Shown here: piece by piece, positions 16,541 through 24,553 of the stretch
Position numbering within the stretch: the first letter of the stretch is position 1
Layout: each line of letters begins with the position of its first letter
NCBI GenBank assembly: GCA_903893485.1
Contig: CAITMK010000014.1
Location: forward strand, 66,283-130,282
DNA length: 64,000 bases
Reading direction: 5' to 3'
Source of the DNA: Candidatus Magasanikiibacteriota bacterium
GTDB lineage: Bacteria > Patescibacteria > ABY1 > Magasanikbacterales > 2-02-FULL-50-9b
Notes under the pieces: generated by a model
Told to the model about the DNA's origin: nothing
Databases searched by the model: none
What the model saw: only the letters and a program-made list of their open reading frames with translations
Position numbers and translations under genes: made by a program

Positions 16541-17893
16541 CTAGAAGAAGCGATCGAGGATGCGGTAGGCGTCGCACGTAAGTGTGCCGAACATCGCCGT
16601 CTTGCCCGTACCGGCCGGCAACGTACCGTTGCTGATCGTGTACTGGTTCGGGACGATGTAGTCGACCGTCGTCACGTTGTTCGGGCCCGTGGTAAGGACC
16701 TGAAACGCGTGATTCGTGCCGACTTTCTTGGTTGCCGACGTGCAGCTTGAGCCGATGTAGCCGGGCGAGAAGTCGCCGGCCGCCCACTTGATGTAGAAGC
16801 CCGCGCCGTTCGCGCTGCTGTTCACCTTGCTGCACCACTTGTTGCTCACGCCGACCTGGGTCATGTTGAGCGAGTCGCCGTCCAAGGACCAGATGCCGCC
16901 GTACACGAACTCGCCGTTCACGGAAACGATCTGATCATCGGCCTGCACGCACACTTTGTACTGGCCGCCGCTTTGCGCCGGCGTTCCGGTGTGCGAACAC
17001 GTGATCTTGCTGGTGTCCGTGGTGGGCGTGGTCGTGCCGGTGCACTGGTCGAGCGTCGCGGCGTTGGCGTCATCGCAGAGGAAATCCGCGCTGACGGTGG
17101 GGTCAGTGGTCGGCGCGCAGCCGATCTGAATCCCGTTTTGCCACTGGCACATGCCTTTCAGCATGGCCTGCTTCTGGACGCCTTTCGCGCTGCAGTAGTA
17201 CGTCGGCGAACCGTCGCACAAGCTGGGATCCGAGCAAGCGAACACGCCATTCAGCGCGTTGCACGCGCCGGTGAGCGAGTTGCAGACCTGGCCCGCCGGG
17301 CAGCTGTTTTGCGTGCAGCTTTGCGGCGCCGTGTTGGGAGTGTTGGTGCACTTGAAGGTGTTCCAATCCCCCGTGCACGAATCAGTCGTGCTCGGATCGT
17401 TGTCGCTGCAGCTGTAGGGCTGCGACGGCTGATTCGAGTCGTACTCGCAGTACTGCCCCGCGCCCGTGCCGAAGCACATGCCCGTGAAAAAGTACTGCGT
17501 GGCCACGCCGGCATCACAATGACGCGACGTCAGCTGACAGGTGACCCCGTCGCAGACGTGCGCCACTTTGTTGGGATCCACCTGCGGCACCGAGCACACG
17601 CCCGTGTCGCAAATCTGGTTCCCGGTGCACGTGCCGCACGAGCCGCCGCAGCCATCGCTGCCGCAGTCGTGCGTGCCGCACTTGGGCGTGCACGCGTCGG
17701 CCGAAGCCGTCGCGTCCGTGCCGTTGCTGGTGTCCGAGTTGCTCGCATCCGCCGCCGCGCAGCTGGCGCAGTCCGTGGACAAACCCACAATGGGCTGGTC
17801 GGCAGGCTGGTCGACCGGGATGGCGCAGCCGGTGAAACCGGTGGCGCAGACCAACGCACACGCGATGGCCAGAAACTTCTTGACGTTCAACAT
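16541..17893 (-). CDS. Cys-rich lipoprotein with GCGGxC-type motif (GC-rich unit)
   Basis: A 450-residue protein with a lipoprotein signal (LVCATGFTGCAIP; lipidated Cys about 23). Residues 38-70 form a low-complexity Ala/Ser/Asp/Thr linker, followed by CTPKCGTHDCGSDGCGGSC, a motif very common in myxobacterial lipoproteins, and a TGNQICDTGVC unit. Several further Cys pairs run to about residue 310. The last 140 residues (YKVCVQADDQIVSVNGEFVY...) look like a compact beta domain. Shine-Dalgarno GAGGAG precedes the chosen ATG. It shares architecture with its two downstream neighbours: lipobox, Cys repeats, then a C-terminal beta domain. Confidence 0.85.
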   Translation of the reverse strand: MLNVKKFLAIACALVCATGFTGCAIPVDQPADQPIVGLSTDCASCAAADASNSDTSNGTDATASADACTPKCGTHDCGSDGCGGSCGTCTGNQICDTGVCSVPQVDPNKVAHVCDGVTCQLTSRHCDAGVATQYFFTGMCFGTGAGQYCEYDSNQPSQPYSCSDNDPSTTDSCTGDWNTFKCTNTPNTAPQSCTQNSCPAGQVCNSLTGACNALNGVFACSDPSLCDGSPTYYCSAKGVQKQAMLKGMCQWQNGIQIGCAPTTDPTVSADFLCDDANAATLDQCTGTTTPTTDTSKITCSHTGTPAQSGGQYKVCVQADDQIVSVNGEFVYGGIWSLDGDSLNMTQVGVSNKWCSKVNSSANGAGFYIKWAAGDFSPGYIGSSCTSATKKVGTNHAFQVLTTGPNNVTTVDYIVPNQYTISNGTLPAGTGKTAMFGTLTCDAYRILDRFF

Positions 17894-17994
17894 GACAGAC
17901 TCCTCAAGCAATAAGGCCGATTAGGCCGTGGGTGAAAAACAAACTGACACTGGAAAGGAACGCAGAACTTCTGTGCGACGAATTACGTCGTAAA

Positions 17995-18086
17995 CAAAAG
18001 CACTGAGTTCGCCTGACAAGCTGCGTGTTATGAAGGAGGGAGCATAACAGCTACTCGTCAGACGAACTCAGCGCTCATGGCTTTTG
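17995..18086 (-). promoter_or_regulatory. Long leader hairpin with CCTCCTT loop
   Basis: Arms CTGAGTTCGCCTGAC (18003-18017) and GTCAGACGAACTCAG (18057-18071) pair with one mismatch. Inner arms are GTTATG/CATAAC and outer arms CAAAAG/CTTTTG. In the transcript the apical loop reads CUCCCUCCUU, a match to the anti-Shine-Dalgarno end of 16S rRNA. Confidence 0.7.
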
Positions 18087-18100
18087 TTGTCCGGGATGCT

Positions 18101-18129
18101 ATTATCAGATGCTTTATATTAGTTGTCAA
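18101..18129 (-). promoter_or_regulatory. Promoter of the third Cys-rich lipoprotein gene
   Basis: Minus strand TTGACA (18124-18129), 17 nt, GATAAT (18101-18106). Confidence 0.8.
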
Positions 18130-18143
18130 GAAACGTCCTGTGG

Positions 18144-18194
18144 AAAAAAATCTCCGGGGTGGTCGACAAGCGTTATTGCTTGCCGACCACCCCT
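18144..18194 (-). terminator. Terminator of the beta-barrel-like gene
   Basis: Minus-strand stem GGGGTGGTCG-CAAGC / GCTTG-CGACCACCCC, then GGAGATTTTTTT. Confidence 0.85.
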
Positions 18195-18224
18195 TCGTTG
18201 TTGCTCTTGCCGCCGGTTAGGTGA

Positions 18225-19196
18225 CTAGAAGCCGTACTGGATCCCGAACGTGACGCCGAGCACCGGATCGAACTTGACGCCGTGGTCCAGGTTGCCCCGG
18301 AGGTCAAACGCGAAATTCGACTTGCCCATGAAAATCTCCGCACCCAGCGCCCCGCCGAACCGGTTTTCCGTCACATTGTGACTGAACCCGTTTTCAGCGA
18401 TGCTGACCGCGTGGAAGCCGGCGTAGATCGCAAATTCGCGATGAAAATCGATCTTGGCCGCTGCCAGGTAATCGATCTCCGCGTGATTGTCGCCGCCGAA
18501 GGCCATGCGCACATCGAACTTGCCGTCCAGCCACTGGTGGCCGAACGATTCGATGCCGAGGCCAAAGCCACCGATGCCCGTCTGGTTCACGCCGCCGAAA
18601 CCGGCGAGGATGAACTTCCACGAGGACGGCACGTTGGCGATCGGATTGACCCGGGGCGCCTGCGGCACGTACTGCTGCGGTTGCGGCTGCGGCGTGACCA
18701 GTTCCTTCCGGAGCTGCTTGAGCCCCGTCCACGCCGCCTGGGCGATGACCAAAGCCTCGCGAGCTTCGGACGCCGTCTGCAGCGTGTTGACCAGGATGCC
18801 GGCCTGCCGCGCCCGCATCAGCCGCAACGCGACGTCGTCGTCGTGATACTTGATCACTTCGACGATGCGCGTGGCGGACACCACGCAACGGGGGTTGCGG
18901 AGCTGATCGTGAATCTTCTCGAGGGCGCTCACGCGCACGACGAGAGACGTGATCAGCTGCTGCGACAACCCGTTCGCACTCGCCTGCCCAGCCATCTGCT
19001 GGATCGTGGCGTTGCGCTCGGTCTTGGCCATGTCGGTCAACGTATCGACCGCTTTCGCCGCCTCCGCCCGCATCTCCGGAGAGAGCGGGCGATCGTCCGG
19101 CGCAGCGGGCGCCAAATTGACCTGCTGCGCAAACGCAGCCGGGGCCGAGACACAGAACATCAAGGTCGCCATCGCGACCGTCATCAACTTCTTCAT
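18225..19196 (-). CDS. Secreted protein with outer-membrane beta-barrel-like C-terminus (GC-rich unit)
   Basis: A 323-residue protein. The signal peptide is of Sec type I (MKKLMTVAMATLMFCVSAPAAFAQ, cleavage near residue 24). Residues 35-165 are helical. After a Pro/Gln-rich linker, residues about 190-323 alternate polar and aromatic residues in short strands (KFILAGFGGVNQ, FDVRMAFGGDN, IYAGFHAVSIA, NFAFDLRGNL) and end in VTFGIQYGF with a terminal Phe, the classical signal for outer-membrane barrel assembly. Eight strands would fit. Patescibacteria are thought to lack an outer membrane, so this suggests transfer or a different use. A weak promoter lies somewhere in 19270-19330. Confidence 0.7.
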   Translation of the reverse strand: MKKLMTVAMATLMFCVSAPAAFAQQVNLAPAAPDDRPLSPEMRAEAAKAVDTLTDMAKTERNATIQQMAGQASANGLSQQLITSLVVRVSALEKIHDQLRNPRCVVSATRIVEVIKYHDDDVALRLMRARQAGILVNTLQTASEAREALVIAQAAWTGLKQLRKELVTPQPQPQQYVPQAPRVNPIANVPSSWKFILAGFGGVNQTGIGGFGLGIESFGHQWLDGKFDVRMAFGGDNHAEIDYLAAAKIDFHREFAIYAGFHAVSIAENGFSHNVTENRFGGALGAEIFMGKSNFAFDLRGNLDHGVKFDPVLGVTFGIQYGF

Positions 19197-19358
19197 GACG
19201 AACTCCTACACAGTAAAGTGACCGCGAGGGCCACGAAAGAAACTACCAGTGAAAAGGGCGCGTGCTAAGTATCCGATCGGACACCTACCACTTCTGCTTT
19301 TGAGAGCATATCTGTACTGCCTAAAGCAACACGGACATGATCTTAAAATAATCGTCCT

Positions 19359-19411
19359 GGGGAGCGAAATCGTGGATTCGGCGGTTGCCTTATCACACTT
19401 CTTCGCTCCCC
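19359..19411 (-). terminator. Hairpin after the 19450-20136 gene
   Basis: Arms GGGGAGCGAA (19359-19368) and TTCGCTCCCC (19402-19411). The following minus-strand T-tract (GATTATTTTAAG) is modest. No gene is seen in 19197-19449. Confidence 0.6.
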
Positions 19412-19449
19412 AAGGAGTTTGCGCCCCAGTCACTTAGGGGCATTTGGCG

Positions 19450-20136
19450 CTACGGCTGCCGCAGGAAGCCGTTCGCGCGCGCCTCGCCGTCGGCCCGCGC
19501 GCTCGCATACGCCTGATTCAGCGTGCGCAGCTCGCGGCACTGTGCCGGCGTCGGGTGCGGCTCGCCGTAGATCTGGCAGTCGCCGTCGCTCCGGGCAGCG
19601 CCGCGCTTGTCTTCGGACTTCGTGTGCGCTTTCGGGGCGGCGGGCTCGATCTTGATGACCTCGCCGTCGTCCTTCTTGTCGCCCGCGTCGTCGGACTTCA
19701 CGTGTGCCTTGGCCTTGGCTTTCGCCTTGGCCGCCCACTCGCCCTTCCAGTTCTCCGTCGCGCCCTTGGTGGCGTCGTGGAGGCCCTTGGCGCCCAGGCA
19801 GTCCTGGTACGCAGCGCCGCACTTCGCGTTGGCCGCGTTGGCGAGTTCTTGCGCGCGCGCCTGGCAGATCTTGCCGCTCTCGCCGCAGTTGATGAACTCA
19901 TGCGCCAAGATGTGCGCGACGAGATTCTTGCAGCTCGTCTGCACCTCCTCGCACGTCGAGGCCGTCGTCGGCGCCGGCACCGCAACCACCGCCGGCTTCG
20001 GCGGATCGTCGGTCGGCACTTTCACCGGGTCGACCTGCTTGGGGCAGTCCTTGCCGCAGGTCACCGTGGTGGTGCCGCACGCAGCAGCCGTCATCGCGAC
20101 CAAAACCAGAACGCCAGAAACAAAAAGCTTCTTCAT
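19450..20136 (-). CDS. Lipoprotein, unknown, Ala/Lys-rich (GC-rich unit)
   Basis: A 228-residue protein with a lipoprotein signal MKKLFVSGVLVLVAMTAAAC (lipidated Cys 20). The mature N-terminus has a Pro/Val/Asp-rich linker. Residues about 60-115 have six cysteines (STCEEVQTSC, NCGESGKIC, KCGAAYQDC) in a helical pattern, which could be disulfide-bonded. A low-complexity stretch AAKAKAKAKAH follows. HILAHEF (about residue 75) resembles a HExxH-like patch but lacks the needed spacing. I do not recognise the family. It is transcribed from a consensus promoter with a leader of about 180 nt. Confidence 0.75.
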   Translation of the reverse strand: MKKLFVSGVLVLVAMTAAACGTTTVTCGKDCPKQVDPVKVPTDDPPKPAVVAVPAPTTASTCEEVQTSCKNLVAHILAHEFINCGESGKICQARAQELANAANAKCGAAYQDCLGAKGLHDATKGATENWKGEWAAKAKAKAKAHVKSDDAGDKKDDGEVIKIEPAAPKAHTKSEDKRGAARSDGDCQIYGEPHPTPAQCRELRTLNQAYASARADGEARANGFLRQP

Positions 20137-20321
20137 TGCTTGTGCCTCCCCAATCGGTTACTACCGTGGGATCAGTTGACCTTCCAACAATACGAACACC
20201 CCAGTGGTGACGCACGTTGTCCAGCCAAATTCAGAAAACAAACTATTCTACCAACTAATTGTACGGAACTGGAACTGTTGCCCCACGAGATAGGCTTGTG
20301 GCCGTCTCAATGTGACTTAAT

Positions 20322-20350
20322 ACAATATCACACTTTCCTGGAAAAGTCAA
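20322..20350 (-). promoter_or_regulatory. Promoter of the 19450-20136 lipoprotein gene
   Basis: Minus strand TTGACT (20345-20350), 17 nt, TATTGT (20322-20327). A GGGGGTG/CACCCCC hairpin (about 20351-20385) directly upstream probably ends the Wzz-like operon. Confidence 0.75.
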
Positions 20351-20406
20351 GGGGGTGGGGGCCATTTAGACCCTCACCCCCAAGAAATGCAAAAAATTAT
20401 TAAAAA

Positions 20407-21009
20407 TTAGCCAAAAATGCCGTGTTTATGGTGCGCCAAACTATAAATAAAGCTAACCGCTCCACCAAGCAGGAATCCTGCCACTGCAATTGCCAAAAAA
20501 TTAGGCTTCTGTGGATACTGCGACGCAACTGGCGAATCAATAAGCCGGTAATCTGCCGCATTAACCGCAAAGTCATTGCCCGTTCCACCCAGCACACCCG
20601 CAACCGTGCTCGCAATCGCAACGGCCTGCGCCTTATTGGTATGATACGCGGTAATTCCTAAAATGCCGGTATTATAGGTAACACTCGCATCAATGGTCTG
20701 AGACCAAAGCTTGCGGCGCTGCAGTTCGTCTGTTGGAAAATACGAAACATCAATCCCCGACCCTGGCACGGCAATTACACGAGAAAAAAATTGACTCGTA
20801 CCAACAACTTCCGCCAAATTTTGTGCGATACGCTCAGCCGCCTTGCTGCTGGTGTAAGGATCAACTCCCGGCGTTGCGCGCGGTGTAATAAGTAATCGAG
20901 CTTCAGCGCCATACTTAAGTGGAAAAACCACCAACGCCACGAGACATGCAACAACGGCAACCGCCAATCCGCTGCCGACTGACGTGTACAAAGAACGAGC
21001 GTAATTCAT
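20407..21009 (-). CDS. Wzz-like chain-length determinant/capsule export regulator
   Basis: A 200-residue membrane protein with TM segments at about 14-32 (GLAVAVVACLVALVVFPL) and 168-187 (NFLAIAVAGFLLGGAVSFIY), flanking an external domain. Two TM helices at the ends and the motif SQYPQKPNFLAI just before TM2 are typical of the Wzz/polysaccharide co-polymerase family; the usual P-x2-P-x4-P element appears as SPVASQYPQKPN. No C-terminal tyrosine kinase is fused. It is the last gene of a five-gene operon, 1 nt after the preceding stop. It probably sets glycan length for the polysaccharide locus across the GC-rich block. Confidence 0.75.
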   Translation of the reverse strand: MNYARSLYTSVGSGLAVAVVACLVALVVFPLKYGAEARLLITPRATPGVDPYTSSKAAERIAQNLAEVVGTSQFFSRVIAVPGSGIDVSYFPTDELQRRKLWSQTIDASVTYNTGILGITAYHTNKAQAVAIASTVAGVLGGTGNDFAVNAADYRLIDSPVASQYPQKPNFLAIAVAGFLLGGAVSFIYSLAHHKHGIFG

Positions 21010-21010
21010 A

Positions 21011-22060
21011 TTATTGAAGATGAGAAATTTTTGTAGTGAGTGGAACCGCGAGATCAATTGATTTTCCGCCGCGCAGTACCGTAACGTGAAGCGTTCCGTC
21101 TGCAACCGCTGCCTGCACCAAAGGAAACAATTCGGTATCACCTTCAATGGATGATCCGCCAATTGAGGTAATTATATCATCATCTTTCAAATCTGACGCG
21201 CCACGAGTTGGACGAAGTGTTTGAACTAAAAATCCTTGGGTGCTTGTGGTTGACTCAAATACAAATGGTGAACGAATTGAATTTGCAACTCGCACCGGCA
21301 AACTTGCGCGCGTAATGGTGCCCGCCGTAAACACTGATTGAAAAATTGGTTTAACGGCGCTCGTTGGAATAATTACCAATCGATTATTTTGTGTTGTTGC
21401 AAAACCAACTAGTGTGCCCCGCACGGTGATCACCGGAGCGCCATCAGCACTGTGCGGCACAATTGATTCAACCACGGCGCCGGCAAACGAAAGTGTATCC
21501 GCATATTCGTACGGGCATTTATCCGCAACACAAAGTGAAGTGTCTTGCAGTGTCACGGGCAACGCGGTATCAGGCAACACCACAATCAGGCGTGAACCGC
21601 GCGCCATGTCTGCTAAATTTTCTTCGTCTAAAATATGTAAATTTTGCGCGTGCGTTTTAATGAATGCCAAATTGGTTGCACCGTCGACGATTGTTTTTTC
21701 GATGGGCAAACTACCAACGCCGCGTACTAATAATTTTTTTCCGCGCACCGCACGTGCGTCCGCAATAAACCAACCGTCTGAGGTAATTGCAGTTGCATAT
21801 GTTGCATCAGCCGCGCCCACCACCGAAGCCACACTTTGCGTTGCTTCCATTACCCGTGTTTCATCGATGCCATCAGGAGCCTGCTCAATACGCGTTTCAT
21901 ATTTTGTAGTCGCGGTGCTGCCATAACTGGCATACAATAAACTCGCCACAAAACCACTGAGCGCGCCAATTAAAATCATGGCAACAAAATAACCCGTTGC
22001 TGGATGTAACGTTTGTACATTTGTATCTTCTGAAGGAATATGTGGTGCGGTAGGTGTCAT
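21011..22060 (-). CDS. Membrane-anchored HtrA/PDZ-like protein, probably inactive
   Basis: A 349-residue protein. One TM at about 25-45 (TGYFVAMILIGALSGFVASL), then a trypsin-like beta-barrel region (ATAITSDGWFIADARAV, LRGVGSLPIEK-type strands, AGAVVESIVPHSADGAPVITVRGTL) and a C-terminal PDZ domain (GFLVQTLRPTRGASDLKDDDIITSIGG). The expected GNSGGP serine motif is replaced by DGAPVITVRG, and I see no catalytic His motif TAAHV, so it is likely a pseudoprotease scaffold. The ATG at 22060 overlaps the upstream TGA (ATGA); a TTG at 22069 is a possible alternative start. Confidence 0.75.
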   Translation of the reverse strand: MTPTAPHIPSEDTNVQTLHPATGYFVAMILIGALSGFVASLLYASYGSTATTKYETRIEQAPDGIDETRVMEATQSVASVVGAADATYATAITSDGWFIADARAVRGKKLLVRGVGSLPIEKTIVDGATNLAFIKTHAQNLHILDEENLADMARGSRLIVVLPDTALPVTLQDTSLCVADKCPYEYADTLSFAGAVVESIVPHSADGAPVITVRGTLVGFATTQNNRLVIIPTSAVKPIFQSVFTAGTITRASLPVRVANSIRSPFVFESTTSTQGFLVQTLRPTRGASDLKDDDIITSIGGSSIEGDTELFPLVQAAVADGTLHVTVLRGGKSIDLAVPLTTKISHLQ

Positions 22061-22611
22061 AGGAACCAACTAAATAATGAAACGCAAAATACAATTACGA
22101 TTACAAAAATACTTGCGGTAATGATAAGACGTTTTGTGGAGTTGCCCGCGGTAATGCCATGCACAAGCGTTGCCAAAAAAGCGAACGCTGCCGCGGCCAA
22201 TGCGCCACGACCAAAAAAACTTGCGGATCCAAACAAAAGAACTAAACACCAGATAGTCCAAAGCGCACCAAAAACAATTCGGGTGGTAAAATCTTTTTCA
22301 AAAAGAAAAATAAATCCGATACAAACAATAGTGGTGATAAGTGCGACTGACCAAACAGGCATTAATTGAAGTGCGCTACAGCCATACGCAAGTGAAATCC
22401 ATTCCCACGCCGCAAAAGAAAAAAGTGCGGTGCGAAGCGTTGGAAATTTTTCGGTGAGTTCGAGGCGACGCGTGACTTCGTAACCAATTGTTAGTACAAG
22501 CGCGGCAACCGCAAGCACCCACACCAATGATGACGCATCAAAAAGAAGCGCGAGCAATGCGGCGCCGATAATCGTTAAAATTTGTGCATTATATTGTACC
22601 CAGAATTTCAT
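22057..22611 (-). CDS. Small polytopic membrane protein, unknown
   Basis: A 184-residue protein with about six hydrophobic segments (ILTIIGAALLALLF, LVWVLAVAALVLTIGY, TALFSFAAWEWISLAY, VALITTIVCIGFIFLF, FGALWTIWCLVLLFG, LIITASIFVIVIVFCV). No motif or family recognised. The start follows the upstream stop by 1 nt, and its stop overlaps the next start. Its position in an operon with Wzz-like and HtrA-like proteins suggests an envelope role, which is inference only. Confidence 0.7.
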   Translation of the reverse strand: MKFWVQYNAQILTIIGAALLALLFDASSLVWVLAVAALVLTIGYEVTRRLELTEKFPTLRTALFSFAAWEWISLAYGCSALQLMPVWSVALITTIVCIGFIFLFEKDFTTRIVFGALWTIWCLVLLFGSASFFGRGALAAAAFAFLATLVHGITAGNSTKRLIITASIFVIVIVFCVSLFSWFL

Positions 22612-22612
22612 A

Positions 22613-23008
22613 TTAACGAGCGGTATTGAACAGTTGGTAATCTTGCACCGCGGTTGCAGCACCAGAAACATCATCTTTATCGAGTGCAATAACCCATGCG
22701 AGATGACGATCTTTTAGCACGGCAGGCACATAAAGCGCAAGTGCACGCTTTTTTGCTTCAGCAGCTGAAATCTGTTTTGCCGCATATGCATTTTCTATGG
22801 CAAGCGAGTTTTGAATATAAGAATCGATAAGCGATTTTTGTTTTTCGTATTCCCCTGCAGTCGGTGAAATTTTTGCAATTTCAGCAGCGCGTGTACTTTG
22901 TGGCAAATGATTAAACCAAACTACCATAAGCGCGGCGATCGCGGTAACCGCCAAACCAACTCCACACAAAACAATTATTGGCGCGTGACTTTTGTGATGA
23001 AATTTCAT
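22613..23008 (-). CDS. Single-pass membrane protein, unknown
   Basis: A 131-residue protein with one TM segment at about 10-33 (IIVLCGVGLAVTAIAALMVVWF) and an external helical part (GEYEKQKSLIDSYIQNSLAIENAYAAKQISAAEAKKRALALYV in outline). No family recognised. ATGA overlap with the AI-2E-type permease gene upstream. Confidence 0.7.
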   Translation of the reverse strand: MKFHHKSHAPIIVLCGVGLAVTAIAALMVVWFNHLPQSTRAAEIAKISPTAGEYEKQKSLIDSYIQNSLAIENAYAAKQISAAEAKKRALALYVPAVLKDRHLAWVIALDKDDVSGAATAVQDYQLFNTAR

Positions 23009-24051
23009 AGCGGTTTTTCTTCGATGATTTCGGTTGCTTTTTCGCCGATAAATGTTTCGCCAACCGCCATAATAATGCACGCGAGCGGCACACCAAGCAA
23101 AACACCGAGCGCACCAAACAAAGTGACACAAACCAAAATCGAAATCATGGACATGATGGAATCAACACCCGTTGCACGCTCCATGATTTTTGGAACAATC
23201 AAATTATTTTCGAGTTGTTGGATAATGTAATACGCAAGTGCGGTAATAATTGCAGCCAATGGCGAAACCGTAAGCGCAAAAAATATACCGAACAAACCCG
23301 AAAGTGCTGGGCCCACATACGGAATAAATTCGAGCAAAAACGCGAGCGACGCAAGCGCAAATGCATATGGCACACCAATCAGCAGCAGCGAAAAATACAC
23401 CATGACGCCAATCACAAACGACAAAATAATTTGTCCACGTGCCCATCCTCCAAGGCGGCGCTGAATATTTTGAAACAAACGTGCGGTGGGTGTTGCAAAA
23501 CGCGGTGGCATGCAAAGTGCGAGCAACTTTTTCATTTTAAAATCATCAACCACCATGTAAAACGCAAACACCATGATGAGCACGATTACGCCAACCGCAA
23601 CAAAAATACCTTGCACCGTTGAAAGCAAGCTGCTGACAGTTAAAAACAAACCGTTTTTTAATTCCGCGGCAATCGATGCAATATTTGCCTGAAGCGCATC
23701 GCGCAGCATGATACTTTTATCTGGCGGCAACAACACAATCGCTTTGTCCCAAAGCGAAGAAAAATTTTGCACGATGCTGGTAATTTCACTAAGCAAAACC
23801 GGCACCAACAAATACCCAACTCCCGCGAGCAAAATAAGGCCGAAAAAATAGACGCCCAAAATAGTAATGGTGCGTGGCAAATAAAATTTCTGCGCCCATT
23901 TTGCAATTGGATGCAAAACCGTTGCCAAAATGAATGAAACAAACAAGATAAGAAGCACATTACGCGCTTCGTAAATAATGTAACATCCAAGCACCACAAG
24001 CACCGCGCGAAGCATGGTTTCGGTGGGGATCGAAAAGGGCTGATTTGCCAT
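23005..24051 (-). CDS. AI-2E family transporter (UPF0118/PerM-like permease)
   Basis: A 348-residue polytopic protein. The first three TM helices (residues 12-85), a long soluble loop with helices (SEITSIVQNFSSLWDKAIVLLPP), and a C-terminal bundle of five helices match the AI-2E/PerM family. The marker segments FLLEFIPYVGPALSGLFGI (about 225-243) and NLIVPKIMERATGVDSI (about 278) are family signatures. Members include the AI-2 exporter TqsA and sodium/proton antiporters, so the substrate cannot be named. It is the first gene of the operon that ends with the Wzz-like protein. Confidence 0.9.
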   Translation of the reverse strand: MANQPFSIPTETMLRAVLVVLGCYIIYEARNVLLILFVSFILATVLHPIAKWAQKFYLPRTITILGVYFFGLILLAGVGYLLVPVLLSEITSIVQNFSSLWDKAIVLLPPDKSIMLRDALQANIASIAAELKNGLFLTVSSLLSTVQGIFVAVGVIVLIMVFAFYMVVDDFKMKKLLALCMPPRFATPTARLFQNIQRRLGGWARGQIILSFVIGVMVYFSLLLIGVPYAFALASLAFLLEFIPYVGPALSGLFGIFFALTVSPLAAIITALAYYIIQQLENNLIVPKIMERATGVDSIMSMISILVCVTLFGALGVLLGVPLACIIMAVGETFIGEKATEIIEEKPL

Positions 24052-24056
24052 AACCG

Positions 24057-24084
24057 TTGAAAAAATATTTGGTTCAAGTATACT
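24057..24084 (+). promoter_or_regulatory. Promoter of smpB
   Basis: TTGAAA (24057-24062), 16 nt, TATACT (24079-24084). The ATG is 15 nt downstream, so the leader is about 9 nt. The TATACT overlaps an AGTATA that could serve the divergent permease gene. Confidence 0.7.
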
Positions 24085-24099
24085 AGGTTTATCTAAAGT

Positions 24100-24552
24100 A
24101 TGCCAACTCTTGCAGAAAACAAATTTGCGCGCCGTGAATACGACGTTTTAGACGAGGTCGAAGCCGGTCTCGAATTGTTAGGCGTGGAAGTAAAACCAGT
24201 GCGCGCCGGCCAAATGAAGCTCAAAGGTTCGTTTGTAAAAATCGTTGGCGGCAACTTGGTTTTACTGAATGCGTTTATTCCCAAATATACGAAGGCCACC
24301 GGCGGCGTTGCTGAAAAATACGATCCGTACCGCACCCGCGCGCTGCTGGTTCACAAAAAAGAATTGAAAAAGATTTTTGACATGGTTGAGCAGCGCGGCG
24401 GCACCATCATTCCCCTTTCGGTGTATACGCGTGGCCGTTTGATTAAAATTAAAGTTGCCGTGGCACGTGGCCGCAAAATGCACGAGAAAAAAGAAATCTT
24501 AAAACAAAAAGATATTGCGCGCGATGCAGAGCGCGAAGCTAAACGTTATTAA
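24100..24552 (+). CDS. smpB: SsrA-binding protein SmpB
   Basis: A 150-residue RNA-binding protein that delivers tmRNA to stalled ribosomes for trans-translation. All family landmarks are visible: ENKFARREYDVLDEVEAGLELLGVEVKPVR at the N-terminus (in outline), the SFVKI..GNLVLLNAFIPKY block, RTRALLVHKKELKKI, and LVPL-like IIPLSVY..GRLIKIKVAVARGRKMHEKKE with the basic C-terminal tail that reads into the decoding site. Length is normal. The tmRNA partner gene lies 2.7 kb downstream on the same strand. The leader is very short and no Shine-Dalgarno is seen. Confidence 0.97.
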   Translation: MPTLAENKFARREYDVLDEVEAGLELLGVEVKPVRAGQMKLKGSFVKIVGGNLVLLNAFIPKYTKATGGVAEKYDPYRTRALLVHKKELKKIFDMVEQRGGTIIPLSVYTRGRLIKIKVAVARGRKMHEKKEILKQKDIARDAEREAKRY

Positions 24553-24553
24553 T

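Larger units (their letters stand above)
17894..18224 (-). promoter_or_regulatory. Long 5' leader of the third Cys-rich lipoprotein gene
   Basis: No gene is seen in this 331-bp gap. It holds a strong terminator, a promoter, and a leader of about 200 nt with one long hairpin; each is listed separately. Confidence 0.7.

Noticed and set aside
16973..20403. Other long plus-strand frames opposite the GC-rich genes (16973-17914, 18282-19268, 19444-20403)
   Set aside because: Same reason: antisense frames kept open by GC-rich codon usage.
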